A DNA stretch of 64,000 bases from Tetranychus cinnabarinus (taxonomy: Eukaryota > Arthropoda > Arachnida > Trombidiformes > Tetranychidae), in the NCBI GenBank assembly GCA_022266195.1, contig WHVY01000001.1:16120001-16184000 (forward strand), given 5' to 3'. The first letter of the stretch is position 1. Each line of letters opens with the position of its first letter. The notes beneath the pieces are model-generated. The model searched no databases. It worked only from the letters and a program-made list of their open reading frames with translations, and had not been told where the DNA came from. This document shows, piece by piece, positions 1-10,306 of this stretch. Both the position numbers and the translations under genes were made by a program.

Positions 1-3000
1 AACTTTTCTGTTCTCTTTCCATACAGATTATCATTACTTTTGTTGCTCTCTGCTTGACTCGTTCATTTACTTCATCTGCTAATTGTTTTAAAGGTTAGCA
101 ATACATTCAAATGATAATGTAATGTTGGTAATAATAACAATCGAGTAATCACCACCAAAGTTAATCATATTAACCATCTTAAAATCAATAAAACAATCAG
201 CAAGACGATCAGCGAGACAAACCAGTAAAAATGGGAAAGTACAACAGGTAACAAATATTTACTGTTGGTAAAAATAGATTCAATTGAGGGTTCAAATCAA
301 TTGTTAACCACATTTCACTGATAGCTCATAATTTCAAGAGCAAATATGTAATTAAAACTTTACAATTAAATCTAAAAGTCAGGGAACAGAAAACATTGCA
401 ACATTACAAATTGTGATTAACTTACACTTTGGTTCAGTCTTGTTTGGTGTTTTGAAGATTGTTAATGTTGTTGTTGGCTTTACTTGGGCTGCTAAATTGC
501 TTGTTAAATGATAATGATTAACATTTAATGATTTTCTTTTGGTTTGATGATTTTGATGTTGGACCACAATTTTAGCAGCAACAACCATCAGGACACATTA
601 TGAGAGTTTACTTTTGGCATCATTAAAACTGCAATAACATCTACATCTTGTGAATAATGTTGCTTTCAGGTGAAATTTCACATGACAATCCATAAAATGA
701 TCAGAATCGCGTTTGTCTGCAAAAAAATGGAAAGTGAAGTGTTTATTCAATCAGTATTAATACACATTACTAATGCTACTATTGTTGTTGGTGTTGTGAT
801 GATGATGAAGTGATGAACTGCATATTAAATTGTTATTGCACAGTTTGTTTAAAGGTTTAATGATAAAGATTTTTAAACACCAAAAAAGCTTTGTACATTT
901 ATTTTTAGCGTTTAAAACGTTCAAGATGGAAAGTAGACAATTAAGTTGTTGAACAGATTGCTGTTTGTTGAGTGTAAAGCTTTCTCGCCAAGTTAAATAA
1001 ACTGATAGCTAAATCATTATTACCAGCACCAGCAAAATATAAAATAATAACATTAATAACAATAATTTTCACCTTATCCGTTAGATTGATATTATAAACT
1101 TATATAATAAGATCTAATGATAAGTATGAAAATAGTGAAATAACAGCTTTCTTGGATGTCTTTAGATTAAATAATCATTATTATTATTGTTTACCTTTTT
1201 TTCTGGCTTTTTTCTTCTTCATTTTCTACCTGTTTGTTATTATTATCACTGACAATTTCATGTTATTTGAGTATCTGAAGGAAGGGTCAGTAGGATTTTA
1301 AATGGCGAACCAGGCAGAGAAGAAGAAAAGGTTATTCTTATTCATGAAATTCAAGCAAGAATAAAAAAAAGTCTCTTTTCGTCCTACATTGAAGTTTCTT
1401 TTTTCCTCTTTATCCTTGATTATTTTCAATTGTTACTGGCCATTAATGATCCCTTACCATCCAATGAATTAAATTAGGTTGACTTGTTTAAGATAATGGT
1501 AAGAAAGATGACGATGTTGATAATGATGGCAGTCTGGTTGGGCGTCCAGATGACATTGATTAGTTAGACCAAAGAGCCTGTTGATGCGTAACTCAACAAT
1601 CAATGCCAAGTTTTTCCTACCAACTTCATCAACTTTCATGCACTGAACAACAAAAATGTGAGAAAACAATACAAAAAAAATAGCTTAAGAATACAAGATT
1701 TACAGAGATTGGATTAATCTTTTATTATAAAACTTACTTGATCATGAATCATAACCGTCAGACGATCACAAAAATGAAATCCAACGTGGTTGAATGGTTA
1801 AAGGAAGCTTCCATAAATTGACTATAATAGGTTCTAAATGGCGAGCCACAAATTGAGTATTTTTTTATCAAATCAACTGAAAAAACCATATTATTTAGTT
1901 GTCAAAAATAATAATGCATAGCACAAGAATAAAAATACCAACAGCAATAGTAAAATCTACAGCAATAGCCTTTATAACAAGCTAAACTTAGAGCTTTTTT
2001 TCAGGAAATAAATTGCCCGCTTTATTTGAATTAATAAACGATTGTTATTAGGTTTACCTAATAACCTTGCTTTTTCTAGATTACCTTGACCTAGTGTCGT
2101 AAAGGTTATCGGAAACGAAGCATGACAAGATTAAGGATGAAAAAAGATGAAGATGAGGAAGAGTAGGAGTAAAAGGAATAAAAATAAGCAGAAGATGTTT
2201 ACATAATGATGTTGATGGCGGTTGTGTTGTTGTTCAAGTCAGCTTGGTTGCGTGTTTATGGTAAATTATTAATACATTAACATTGTATTCTGGTCAAGAT
2301 GATTACATGAAATGAAAAAGGTTCCCTTCATGTGATCAACTAATGAATATTTTAAAGATTATGGATTAGATTACTGGACCATAATGGAAATTTAAGATTG
2401 TAATGGTAAAAACAAAATGTCAGACGAAACAAAAAGCGAGATCCAAGTGAGTATAGTTTTATATTTTATCATTAATTATTCCAACTTTACTTCTCCTTTG
2501 TTTATGTTTTATTTTCCCCACCTCCTTCAGCACATCTCTCCCTCTCTCTATCCGTTCATCTTATCTTAACACCATTACGAAAATATGAAACAAGAAGGAA
2601 AGATTCTACAAAACCAATGTTAAAGTGTATACAGTGCAAGTGTACAGCAAACCTGTCTGTCCATTAAGAAACTGGTTTCTTCCAAAAACTTCATCTTTTC
2701 ATCATCATCACCACCACCGCCACCATCTTCATCATCTTCTTACCTTACTCTCCTGTCTTTTCATTTCATCCTTCTTTTCACAACACAAAACAAGAAAACT
2801 GTTCTTTTGCTTCTTCTGTTTGTACATTTCATTTTCTCAGCCCTCAACCTTTTTACAGTACTTTTTGATACTTGTTAACTCATTGCTACATCCTAATCAT
2901 CATCTTCATCATCATCTTTTGCTTCCCTCGAAAAAAAGGTAAACAGAAAGAGAAGATATCGTCTCATGTTTAAAAGTATTGGTCATGAGTACGATAACCT

Positions 3001-3339
3001 CCTAATTCAAGCTTCAAACTCTCTCCCTCCCTCCTTCATTCCCTCTCTCTCTCTCTTTCTGCCGTGATCTTCCTCTTCTCTCCTCCATTCCTCTCATCAT
3101 TATCATCTTCTTCCCATTTCTCCCTCTATTGCTTCTCCCGCTCAACGAATTTCATTTCTTATTCTCAGCCAAATGATTTGTTGTTGATGTTGTTGGGTAC
3201 AGGTCTAAGTTGGTTGTATTAGTGACCTCCATATTCCGTTCCGTTATTCTTATTTTCCAACTTTTGCCCCTCTTTTAGTAACCCTAATCATCCTCATCAG
3301 CATATTCATAACTAACATCACTGTCACCGTCATGTGTCC
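1..3339. other. 5' intergenic stretch, no supported gene
   Basis: AT-rich DNA with no ORF that looks protein-like. The longest frames are His-rich or low-complexity, for example 2625-2942, which is driven by CATCATCAC repeats. A pyrimidine-rich tract (CT runs) fills about 3019-3140, and in a compact genome could be promoter or 5'UTR sequence of the gene starting at 3907. On the minus strand two short pieces near 602-712 and 1469-1750 have splice-like borders and several cysteines, but they cannot be joined into a gene. Confidence 0.5.
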
Positions 3340-3606
3340 ATGAGAAACTTGAGAAATGTATTGAATCCACCGAGTAACCAGAAACTTTTATACAAATCAT
3401 ATGTTTCCATTTGGTTAATTTTAGTCTTGTTTTTACCAAACTCTAAAGCTTTCCCTTCGTTTCTTCCAGCTTTATTGGACAACATCCATTGTTTTTCATC
3501 TTTAATCAACCCAATTATCGACTTACCATTTCTAGTTCATGGATTAACCAAATTCTTTCCATCTCAACTCAATTACTGGTCTTCAAACAAGTGGATAGCT
3601 GGTTGA
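3340..3606 (+). CDS. possible small secreted peptide or upstream ORF (88 aa)
   Basis: An 88-codon ATG frame that I do not recognise. About residues 22-37 are hydrophobic (SIWLILVLFLPNSKAF) and end in a plausible signal-peptidase site, followed by a short proline/leucine-rich part with one cysteine. A two-codon upstream ATG frame (3332) precedes it. It lies 300 bp before the large ORF at 3907 on the same strand, so it may equally be an upstream ORF in that gene's leader or a chance frame. No splice sites or homology support it. Confidence 0.22.
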   Translation: MRNLRNVLNPPSNQKLLYKSYVSIWLILVLFLPNSKAFPSFLPALLDNIHCFSSLINPIIDLPFLVHGLTKFFPSQLNYWSSNKWIAG

Positions 3607-3906
3607 CTTGGTTAAGAATTTCAACTGTAAACTATGAATTATGCTGATCCAATTCAGCTTTTAAGTGTGACCAAGCAAGTTTGTATTCCTTGGTATAAAA
3701 TTTAGTTTGCTTAAACAAAAGCTTCAACTGACAACAATAGTGCTTGAAACAACCAAATAACCACTCTTGGTTACTTAAAGATTGATTGAAAAATCAGGTT
3801 ATTTAATATTGGAAATCAATTGGTAAATCCTGTTTTTGGGTTAAAGTGATTCCATTATCTCAAGTTGGTCATCGTATCAACATCAATAATTAGCTAATTA
3901 CCTGTG

Positions 3907-6261
3907 ATGGGAAATAGCAATGTTAAAAACACTTCTGGACAATACAATAATCGACCTCATTCTGTTCTCGGTGTTCGAGGTGATGACCGTTATACATTAA
4001 CTGATCCTGATATACTTTCACGTTACTATCATTCAGCCGTTCTTCACCCTCATCCTCACTACAGTCAGTCCAATCATCAAGACAGATCACCATCATCAAA
4101 TAAAGTATCTGGTAAAGCAATTCTTCCTCCACTGCCAAGGTCTCATTCATTTCATCAAATCCTTAGACCTACCGAAAACGGGGTCAATTTAATTCAAAAG
4201 GGTACCATCCGTGGTATTGACCATCGTCACAATCAATATCATCACAATTCTGGAAAAGATTTACAATTAACATCAGTCGATGATTCACTCAATCCTGAGT
4301 TGAATGCAATATTGCGAGAACGTCGCTGTAAAAGTGAAGCTGACTTGTTTGGTGATGCAGATAGTGATTCGGCTGCCCAAGAGGACCAATCAGTCTCTGA
4401 GAAGAGTACTGACAGGTCAATCGAAGGATTGAGGAAAGGATTAACAAACGGTGTTGCCGCACGAATTCAACGCGCCAAGTATAAAGCTCCTGCTCCACCT
4501 GTTCCAGTTAATCGGACATCAAATGATGCGCCTAATGGGAACAATAATATCAACAAAAACAATGAGGATGTTAATTGTAATGATTATAATAAAATGCGGT
4601 CCAATGGTGAAAGTAAAGTGCCATCTGCCTCATCTGGACTGATTATGTATTCCGATTCAAATAGTCGAGATAGCAAAAGAAGTTTACAAGCCAAAGAAAA
4701 ATCAACGCCGCCACCGAACAAATCCAAATTGAGTTTAATTCGCCGTTTAAGTGATAAATCATATTTTCCAATTGGTCGTACCAATTCTAATGGTGAATCG
4801 CGAGCTGAACACAACAATTTGTATCCTAGTAAAGATAAAAATTTCATGTTGCTACCAAGACTGAAAGATTCCTCACCTTCTTCGCCCAAACTGTCTCATA
4901 TCAATGAAAACATCAAAAGCAAACGTGATACCGAAATTATTAAAACCAACAGGTTTAATGGCAATTATGAAGAGACCAACTTTCAAATGTACTCAGATGG
5001 AAATGAACCCGCTCTCAATGAGATAAATGATTTTATTGCTCGGGAACTGGCTTTACGTTCAGCTGTTAATGATAGTCCAGATGGTGACAATGATAAGGGA
5101 TCGGGACGAGATGAAAATAGTGGTCGTCGAGGGGTCAGTAAAATATTCAGGCGTGATAAATCCAACAGTAATGGGAAAAATAATAGTTTTAATGTTGGCT
5201 CCAACCATGGTGATGGTCAACCAGTTAAAAATGGAAAATCATTATACCTTCCTCCCGTTTTTGATGATAACTTTATTTTAAAAAGGACTACACCAAATGC
5301 AGGGCTAAATGGATCAAATAATATTACTAATAAAAAGTTGCTTGATCTTTATCCATCAAAAATTAACAACCATGATCTGGACAAAAATAGATATAATCAA
5401 GAAGGCCAAATGTCACCCAAACTTGGTTTAACTAATCTATTGTCTAACAACAAACACCGCCATCCCTATCAACATCATCAATCTAATCATCAACTTGATG
5501 GATTAGCTGGTTTTGAACATCATCCATACAATCATAGTTCATCGGGCTCACCCTCACCACCAGATTATCATAATCGTTCCTCACATCACAATTCACGCCA
5601 ACAAAAATCACCGGGAGATCATCGATCTCAATGGATTTTGGGCAACAATTATTCAAGAGAGACAACACCATTATCATTACTATCCTCATCTTCCCCACCA
5701 CCGCCTCCACCGCCTCTTCCAACTCTTCCTTACCTTCCTGGAGACTCTTCAAATCTTTCATCAAACCGTAAATATGATTCAAAAGAGGAGAGTATCACTC
5801 GATTAGACTCATTGAAACATCTTAATCATTCATCAATAAGTGATAGCGCCAATTATTCCGATGAGGATGATGAAGAGGAGATTAAGGTTGTACTTAAACC
5901 TTACCTTCCACCACCTCGTCGGTTGCCTTTTAGCGAGGATCCCGTTATCATTGCCGATGATTTATTTAACACAGACGATAACAGTATAACCAAATGTCCA
6001 CCCTTAACCTCTTCGGGGATTCGTCAAAAACACTGTTGGACTCCAATGGAGGATCTAACAAGTTCAGATGAAGAGGCCGAAGATGACGAGGATGATGATG
6101 GAATCCATTGTGACCCTCAGTCTGAAGATGATGATCAATTGAATGGGAAACGGGATGTTAGAGATTTAATTAATGATTACAATACAAGATTTACGTTGAA
6201 AAATCAATTGAGAACAATAATACAAAACAATAAATTAAGATCATCCCAGGGTTATCCTTGA
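3907..6261 (+). CDS. orphan low-complexity protein, single exon, 784 aa
   Basis: One uninterrupted frame. The ATG at 3907 is chosen because an in-frame TAA lies at 3895. The protein starts MGNSNVK, a possible but weak N-myristoylation context (Gly2, Lys7, no Ser at position 6). It is rich in Ser, Asn, Asp and His. Visible parts are a proline motif APAPPVPV near residue 195, a basic Ser-rich stretch (SKLSLIRRLSDKSYF), a run of seven prolines around residues 598-605 that could bind EVH1 or SH3 domains, two acidic tracts (SDEDDEEE and EEAEDDEDDD), and a non-acidic C-terminal tail. No catalytic domain, signal peptide or membrane segment is seen, so a cytoplasmic scaffold or actin/phosphatase adaptor is conceivable. 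That is inference only; I do not recognise a family. AATAAA follows at 6471-6476. Confidence 0.75.
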   Translation: MGNSNVKNTSGQYNNRPHSVLGVRGDDRYTLTDPDILSRYYHSAVLHPHPHYSQSNHQDRSPSSNKVSGKAILPPLPRSHSFHQILRPTENGVNLIQKGTIRGIDHRHNQYHHNSGKDLQLTSVDDSLNPELNAILRERRCKSEADLFGDADSDSAAQEDQSVSEKSTDRSIEGLRKGLTNGVAARIQRAKYKAPAPPVPVNRTSNDAPNGNNNINKNNEDVNCNDYNKMRSNGESKVPSASSGLIMYSDSNSRDSKRSLQAKEKSTPPPNKSKLSLIRRLSDKSYFPIGRTNSNGESRAEHNNLYPSKDKNFMLLPRLKDSSPSSPKLSHINENIKSKRDTEIIKTNRFNGNYEETNFQMYSDGNEPALNEINDFIARELALRSAVNDSPDGDNDKGSGRDENSGRRGVSKIFRRDKSNSNGKNNSFNVGSNHGDGQPVKNGKSLYLPPVFDDNFILKRTTPNAGLNGSNNITNKKLLDLYPSKINNHDLDKNRYNQEGQMSPKLGLTNLLSNNKHRHPYQHHQSNHQLDGLAGFEHHPYNHSSSGSPSPPDYHNRSSHHNSRQQKSPGDHRSQWILGNNYSRETTPLSLLSSSSPPPPPPPLPTLPYLPGDSSNLSSNRKYDSKEESITRLDSLKHLNHSSISDSANYSDEDDEEEIKVVLKPYLPPPRRLPFSEDPVIIADDLFNTDDNSITKCPPLTSSGIRQKHCWTPMEDLTSSDEEAEDDEDDDGIHCDPQSEDDDQLNGKRDVRDLINDYNTRFTLKNQLRTIIQNNKLRSSQGYP

Positions 6262-6470
6262 TTGAACATTTTTGTGAAACACCAAATACAATCTGTAAAA
6301 TTGCTTCAACATTTTTAAATGATCATTGTTTTTTGTAATTGTTTTTTCCTAATTTTATTTCATTTTCAACATATTTGCTAATCAATCGTAAATATCGTGA
6401 TATCGTTAACAAAACAAAAGTGTTGTTATTGTCAAAATTATTGATTTTCAGTTAATTTAACTTCATTTCC

Positions 6471-6476
6471 AATAAA
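6471..6476 (+). terminator. poly(A) signal of the 784-aa gene
   Basis: AATAAA about 210 bp after the stop codon at 6261, on the same strand. Confidence 0.5.
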
Positions 6477-6679
6477 TATCCATACTTTAACATTTACAAA
6501 ATGCGTAGGTTTATTGTTTTATTTGCCAACCTGTCCAGTACACCATGAATGATGGTTGTTATAATACTAAAAAGACAAAATTGTAACATTACGACAATTA
6601 TAACATAGCCATCACATTTATACACGAATTGGCACTAACGGGTAAAAATTAGTTTCATACAAATTAATCTCCATACAAA

Positions 6680-6864
6680 AAACCTCATATCTTGGTAAAT
6701 GAACCAAATTTTATGGTTAAACTTGCAAATGAAATGCAAAAAGTGCTTCCAAAGGCTCCAACATTTGGGTCAAGAGTTGCGAATTGGTAGATTTGTAGAG
6801 ACTGTAAAATTGAATCCATTGGTACTATTAAATAATTCGTTCGATAGACCATTCTCGAGAGGAT
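6680..6864. repeat. diverged copy of the palindrome repeat family
   Basis: This stretch aligns imperfectly and directly with about 7061-7215 (shared blocks such as CATATCTTGGTAAAT and TAGATTTGTAG). The element forming the palindrome next door therefore occurs here as an older copy. No coding capacity. Confidence 0.6.
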
Positions 6865-7575
6865 GGCCATTATCCTAGAAACTTTGAGTGTCGATATTTC
6901 GAGAATGGCATCACTTGCAATCATCACTCTTTCACCAATTCATTCCTACACTAATTAATAATTTAGTTCAATCAAAAAAATTCCCATTAGTGCATTCGGG
7001 TTACGATGTTTGGGTTATAAATGAAAGACCAACATCTTATTTAACACAACAAACTCATATTAGTGCATATCTTGGTAAATAAAGCAATTTTCTGGTTAAA
7101 GCTGCAAATGAAATGCAAATAGTATGACCAAAGGCTGGAATATTTGAGTACAGAGTTGAAACTTGATAGATTTGTAGGGACATAAAAACTGAATCCATCG
7201 GTGCTATTGAATAAATCGTCGGATGGACAGTTTTCTAGAAAATCGAGGTTAAACTTGAAACTTCGAACGGCTTTTGCTCCGCTATGGAAGCAGATTTTTT
7301 CATGAAACTTATTCCGGCTGATGTAAAATTTGGTTAACAATAAGAAAATGAAATAATTTTGAGAGAAAAAACTTTTGTTTTTGCGTAAAACAGATCACTT
7401 CGATTTATATTTAAACGTGTCGCATTTGCGGACTGAGATATTTAGAGACCTGAAACTAATTATGAGTGTGTAAATATTGTTGCTCCATATTATGGGTTGA
7501 ATAATTTTGTCAGTTCAACAATAGTTCTCTTGCTTTTGCCCATTAACCCGAAAACTTTGAGTCTTAATATTTCGA
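6865..7575. repeat. left arm of 711-bp perfect inverted repeat
   Basis: Read against the reverse complement of 7887-8597, every base I compared matches; paired coordinates sum to 15462. Identity stops abruptly at both ends (6864/8598 and 7576/7886). Short frames in the arms (99 and 64 codons) are mirrored in both and look like chance. The arm contains two related sub-blocks about 670 bp apart (near 6880-6939 and 7551-7610), so the unit is itself repetitive. Transcription across it would give a long hairpin RNA. Confidence 0.9.
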
Positions 7576-7886
7576 CAATGGTACTATCTACAGTCATCAT
7601 TCTTTCCCCAAACATTATATTTCATTATGGGCTGTAATATGTGGAAATATTAAATTGTGCAAGTTTATACAAGAAAAGATATAGCATTGTCTTACTTAGG
7701 TTTTAAGATTTGAGCCTTAGTTTATAAATACAACTGGTTACAAAACACAACACTTATGATGAAGCAGAATATTCATAATCAAATGAATCATCGCAGATTT
7801 TTTTGAGTCTTTATTCATATTATGTTATTTTCCCTAATGAAATCTAACGAATAGTCAAAAAATAATGATTATATGTGCTATCGTTC
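7576..7886. other. 311-bp spacer of the inverted repeat
   Basis: AT-rich loop between the arms. The reverse complement of its right edge still resembles its left edge weakly (CATCATT and similar), so the older repeat extends inward with divergence. No ORF. Confidence 0.7.
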
Positions 7887-8597
7887 TCGAAATATTAAGA
7901 CTCAAAGTTTTCGGGTTAATGGGCAAAAGCAAGAGAACTATTGTTGAACTGACAAAATTATTCAACCCATAATATGGAGCAACAATATTTACACACTCAT
8001 AATTAGTTTCAGGTCTCTAAATATCTCAGTCCGCAAATGCGACACGTTTAAATATAAATCGAAGTGATCTGTTTTACGCAAAAACAAAAGTTTTTTCTCT
8101 CAAAATTATTTCATTTTCTTATTGTTAACCAAATTTTACATCAGCCGGAATAAGTTTCATGAAAAAATCTGCTTCCATAGCGGAGCAAAAGCCGTTCGAA
8201 GTTTCAAGTTTAACCTCGATTTTCTAGAAAACTGTCCATCCGACGATTTATTCAATAGCACCGATGGATTCAGTTTTTATGTCCCTACAAATCTATCAAG
8301 TTTCAACTCTGTACTCAAATATTCCAGCCTTTGGTCATACTATTTGCATTTCATTTGCAGCTTTAACCAGAAAATTGCTTTATTTACCAAGATATGCACT
8401 AATATGAGTTTGTTGTGTTAAATAAGATGTTGGTCTTTCATTTATAACCCAAACATCGTAACCCGAATGCACTAATGGGAATTTTTTTGATTGAACTAAA
8501 TTATTAATTAGTGTAGGAATGAATTGGTGAAAGAGTGATGATTGCAAGTGATGCCATTCTCGAAATATCGACACTCAAAGTTTCTAGGATAATGGCC
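7887..8597. repeat. right arm of 711-bp perfect inverted repeat
   Basis: Reverse complement of 6865-7575. Beyond 8597 the sequence (to about 8910) continues as a diverged direct copy of 8060-8240, including the block CTCGATTTTCTAGAAAACTG, which again shows a multi-copy family. Confidence 0.9.
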
Positions 8598-9829
8598 GAA
8601 ATTGAGAAAACTGTTAATCAATTCGAAAAAGTAATCAATCTACAATGTGAGCCGAAAGTTTTTCTGGAAGTTTCAGTTCTTCAACTCGTATGGTCACAGA
8701 AAGCCATCGGTTTAATTGTAAATCGAACTAATCTGTTTTACAGAAAAAGAAAAGTTTTGTTCTCAAAATAATTATATTTTCTGGTTGATCATCAAAAGAT
8801 AGATCATTAAAATAAGTTTTATGAAGAAAACTACTTTCATAGCTGAACTAAAGGCGTTCGAAGTTTTAAGTTTAACCTCGATTTTCTAGAAAACTGTTCA
8901 TTTTAGAAATTTTTAAATCGCACAAATGGATCAATCCAACAAAAGACACCTAAAGAAATAGCATCAACCGATTATACTTTTTACCGAATTCAATAAAGGG
9001 TTTCAAGTATCGCGATAGTATGATAATTCAGGTTACAAGTGAAGACAATTTAATAACACTTTAATAGCTCTACATATTACAATTATTAATATATTACAAT
9101 TCAACTTCTACTCCTCTGTTAAAAGCAAGTGACCGTTTCAAAATCATAGGATGCATTCCGTATCAAGGTAGCGAAATTAGCTTAACGTCTATTAACGAGT
9201 TTCTGTACAGTTCCTGAATGGATGGATGTTTGGATGTTAGTAATCGATATTCAGAGACATCGAGAAATGTTTCCTGTAATTTCTGATTTCTGCTATCCTT
9301 TATTTTGAATGGCCATCGTAACGGAGTGAGTCCATTATACTTTTCATATTCAGTCGATGTATCCATATTTATATTTATCTGTTCTAACTAGGTCGGTTTC
9401 TCTGAGAGTTGATTTTGCCATCTGATGTTTTTACAAATATTATCATTACGAAACAAAAATGATTTCATCTCAAGACTTGCCTTTTGATTCATTTTAATCT
9501 GATCATGTCTCATTTTGAATGAACTTTATCAGTGGCTATCACAATTAAGTTGATCACTTTTGTTTTAAAATCTTTCTCTTTTTTCCCTCATTCAATTTTA
9601 AACTTGCAAATATAAAACAAGCAACCAATCCTTCAATTGTATTTTCAGCTGAAACCAACCCTGATTAAGTTCACCTGATTATGCCGCACAAAAACACAAA
9701 CATTATGATTGATCAGTTGAACAGTTAATCTCATGATAAATCTAATGATAGTCATTTCTTGATTTAAAGGCTATTCTGTTGTTTAACCCTGAAGATGAGG
9801 TTATACAAAACATAACAGAAATGCGGTTT
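8598..9829. other. intergenic, diverged repeat then unique DNA
   Basis: 8598-8910 is a degenerate copy of the neighbouring repeat. The rest has no recognisable gene. A 67-codon minus-strand frame (9163-9366, starting MDTSTEYEKYNG) has a fairly even amino-acid mix and could be a fragment of something coding, but it has no domain, signal or splice support. Confidence 0.45.
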
Positions 9830-10306
9830 TACAGGGTGATCAGAAATACCCGCCGATGTTTTATCTCGAATAAATTTTGAACGGAACGAATAATTCGAAA
9901 ATGGATTGTATTTTTGGAATCAGCATCGAAAAGGAATTCTTTTGAGACCCTGTTGAAAATTTCGAAAATTTTTGGGTTTTCTATGGAGAATTGCATTGAA
10001 AATTCGATTTTGATGTTATAGTCGATAGACCTATCATTTCGAATATTTTGGCTTAGAAATGTCATCTTGAACGTTAAAAAGAACAAAAAGTCACAATTTT
10101 AACCAATTTATCGACTATAACATCAAAATCGAATTTTCAATGCAATTCTCCATAGAAAACCCAAAAATTTTCGAAATTTTCAACAGGGTATCAAAAGAAT
10201 TCCTTTTCGATGCTGATTCCAAAAATACAATCCATTTTCGAATTATTCGTTCCGTTCAAAATTTATTCGAGATAAAACATCGGCGGGTATTTCTGATCAC
10301 CCTGTA
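9830..10306. mobile_element. TA-flanked foldback/MITE, 198-bp arms
   Basis: Arms 9830-10027 and 10109-10306 are reverse complements with one mismatch seen (near 9949/10187), separated by 81 bp. The ends read TA-CAGGGTGATCAGAAATA and the mirror CACCCTG-TA, that is a TA duplication next to CAGGGTG termini, as expected of Tc1/mariner-type non-autonomous elements. Mirrored 85- and 66-codon frames inside are consequences of the palindrome, not genes. Confidence 0.75.

Noticed and set aside
602..1750. Possible Cys-containing minus-strand exons (602-712; 1469-1650; donor near 1737)
   Set aside because: Splice borders look plausible, but no start, no consistent donor for the middle piece and no domain. 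Too weak to call a gene.
2625..2942. 105-codon His-rich frame
   Set aside because: Produced by CAT/CAC low-complexity DNA, with no conserved feature.
7041..8421. Identical 99-codon frames at 7041-7340 and 8122-8421
   Set aside because: Duplicated only because they lie in the inverted repeat. No domain, and similar repeat copies are not open.
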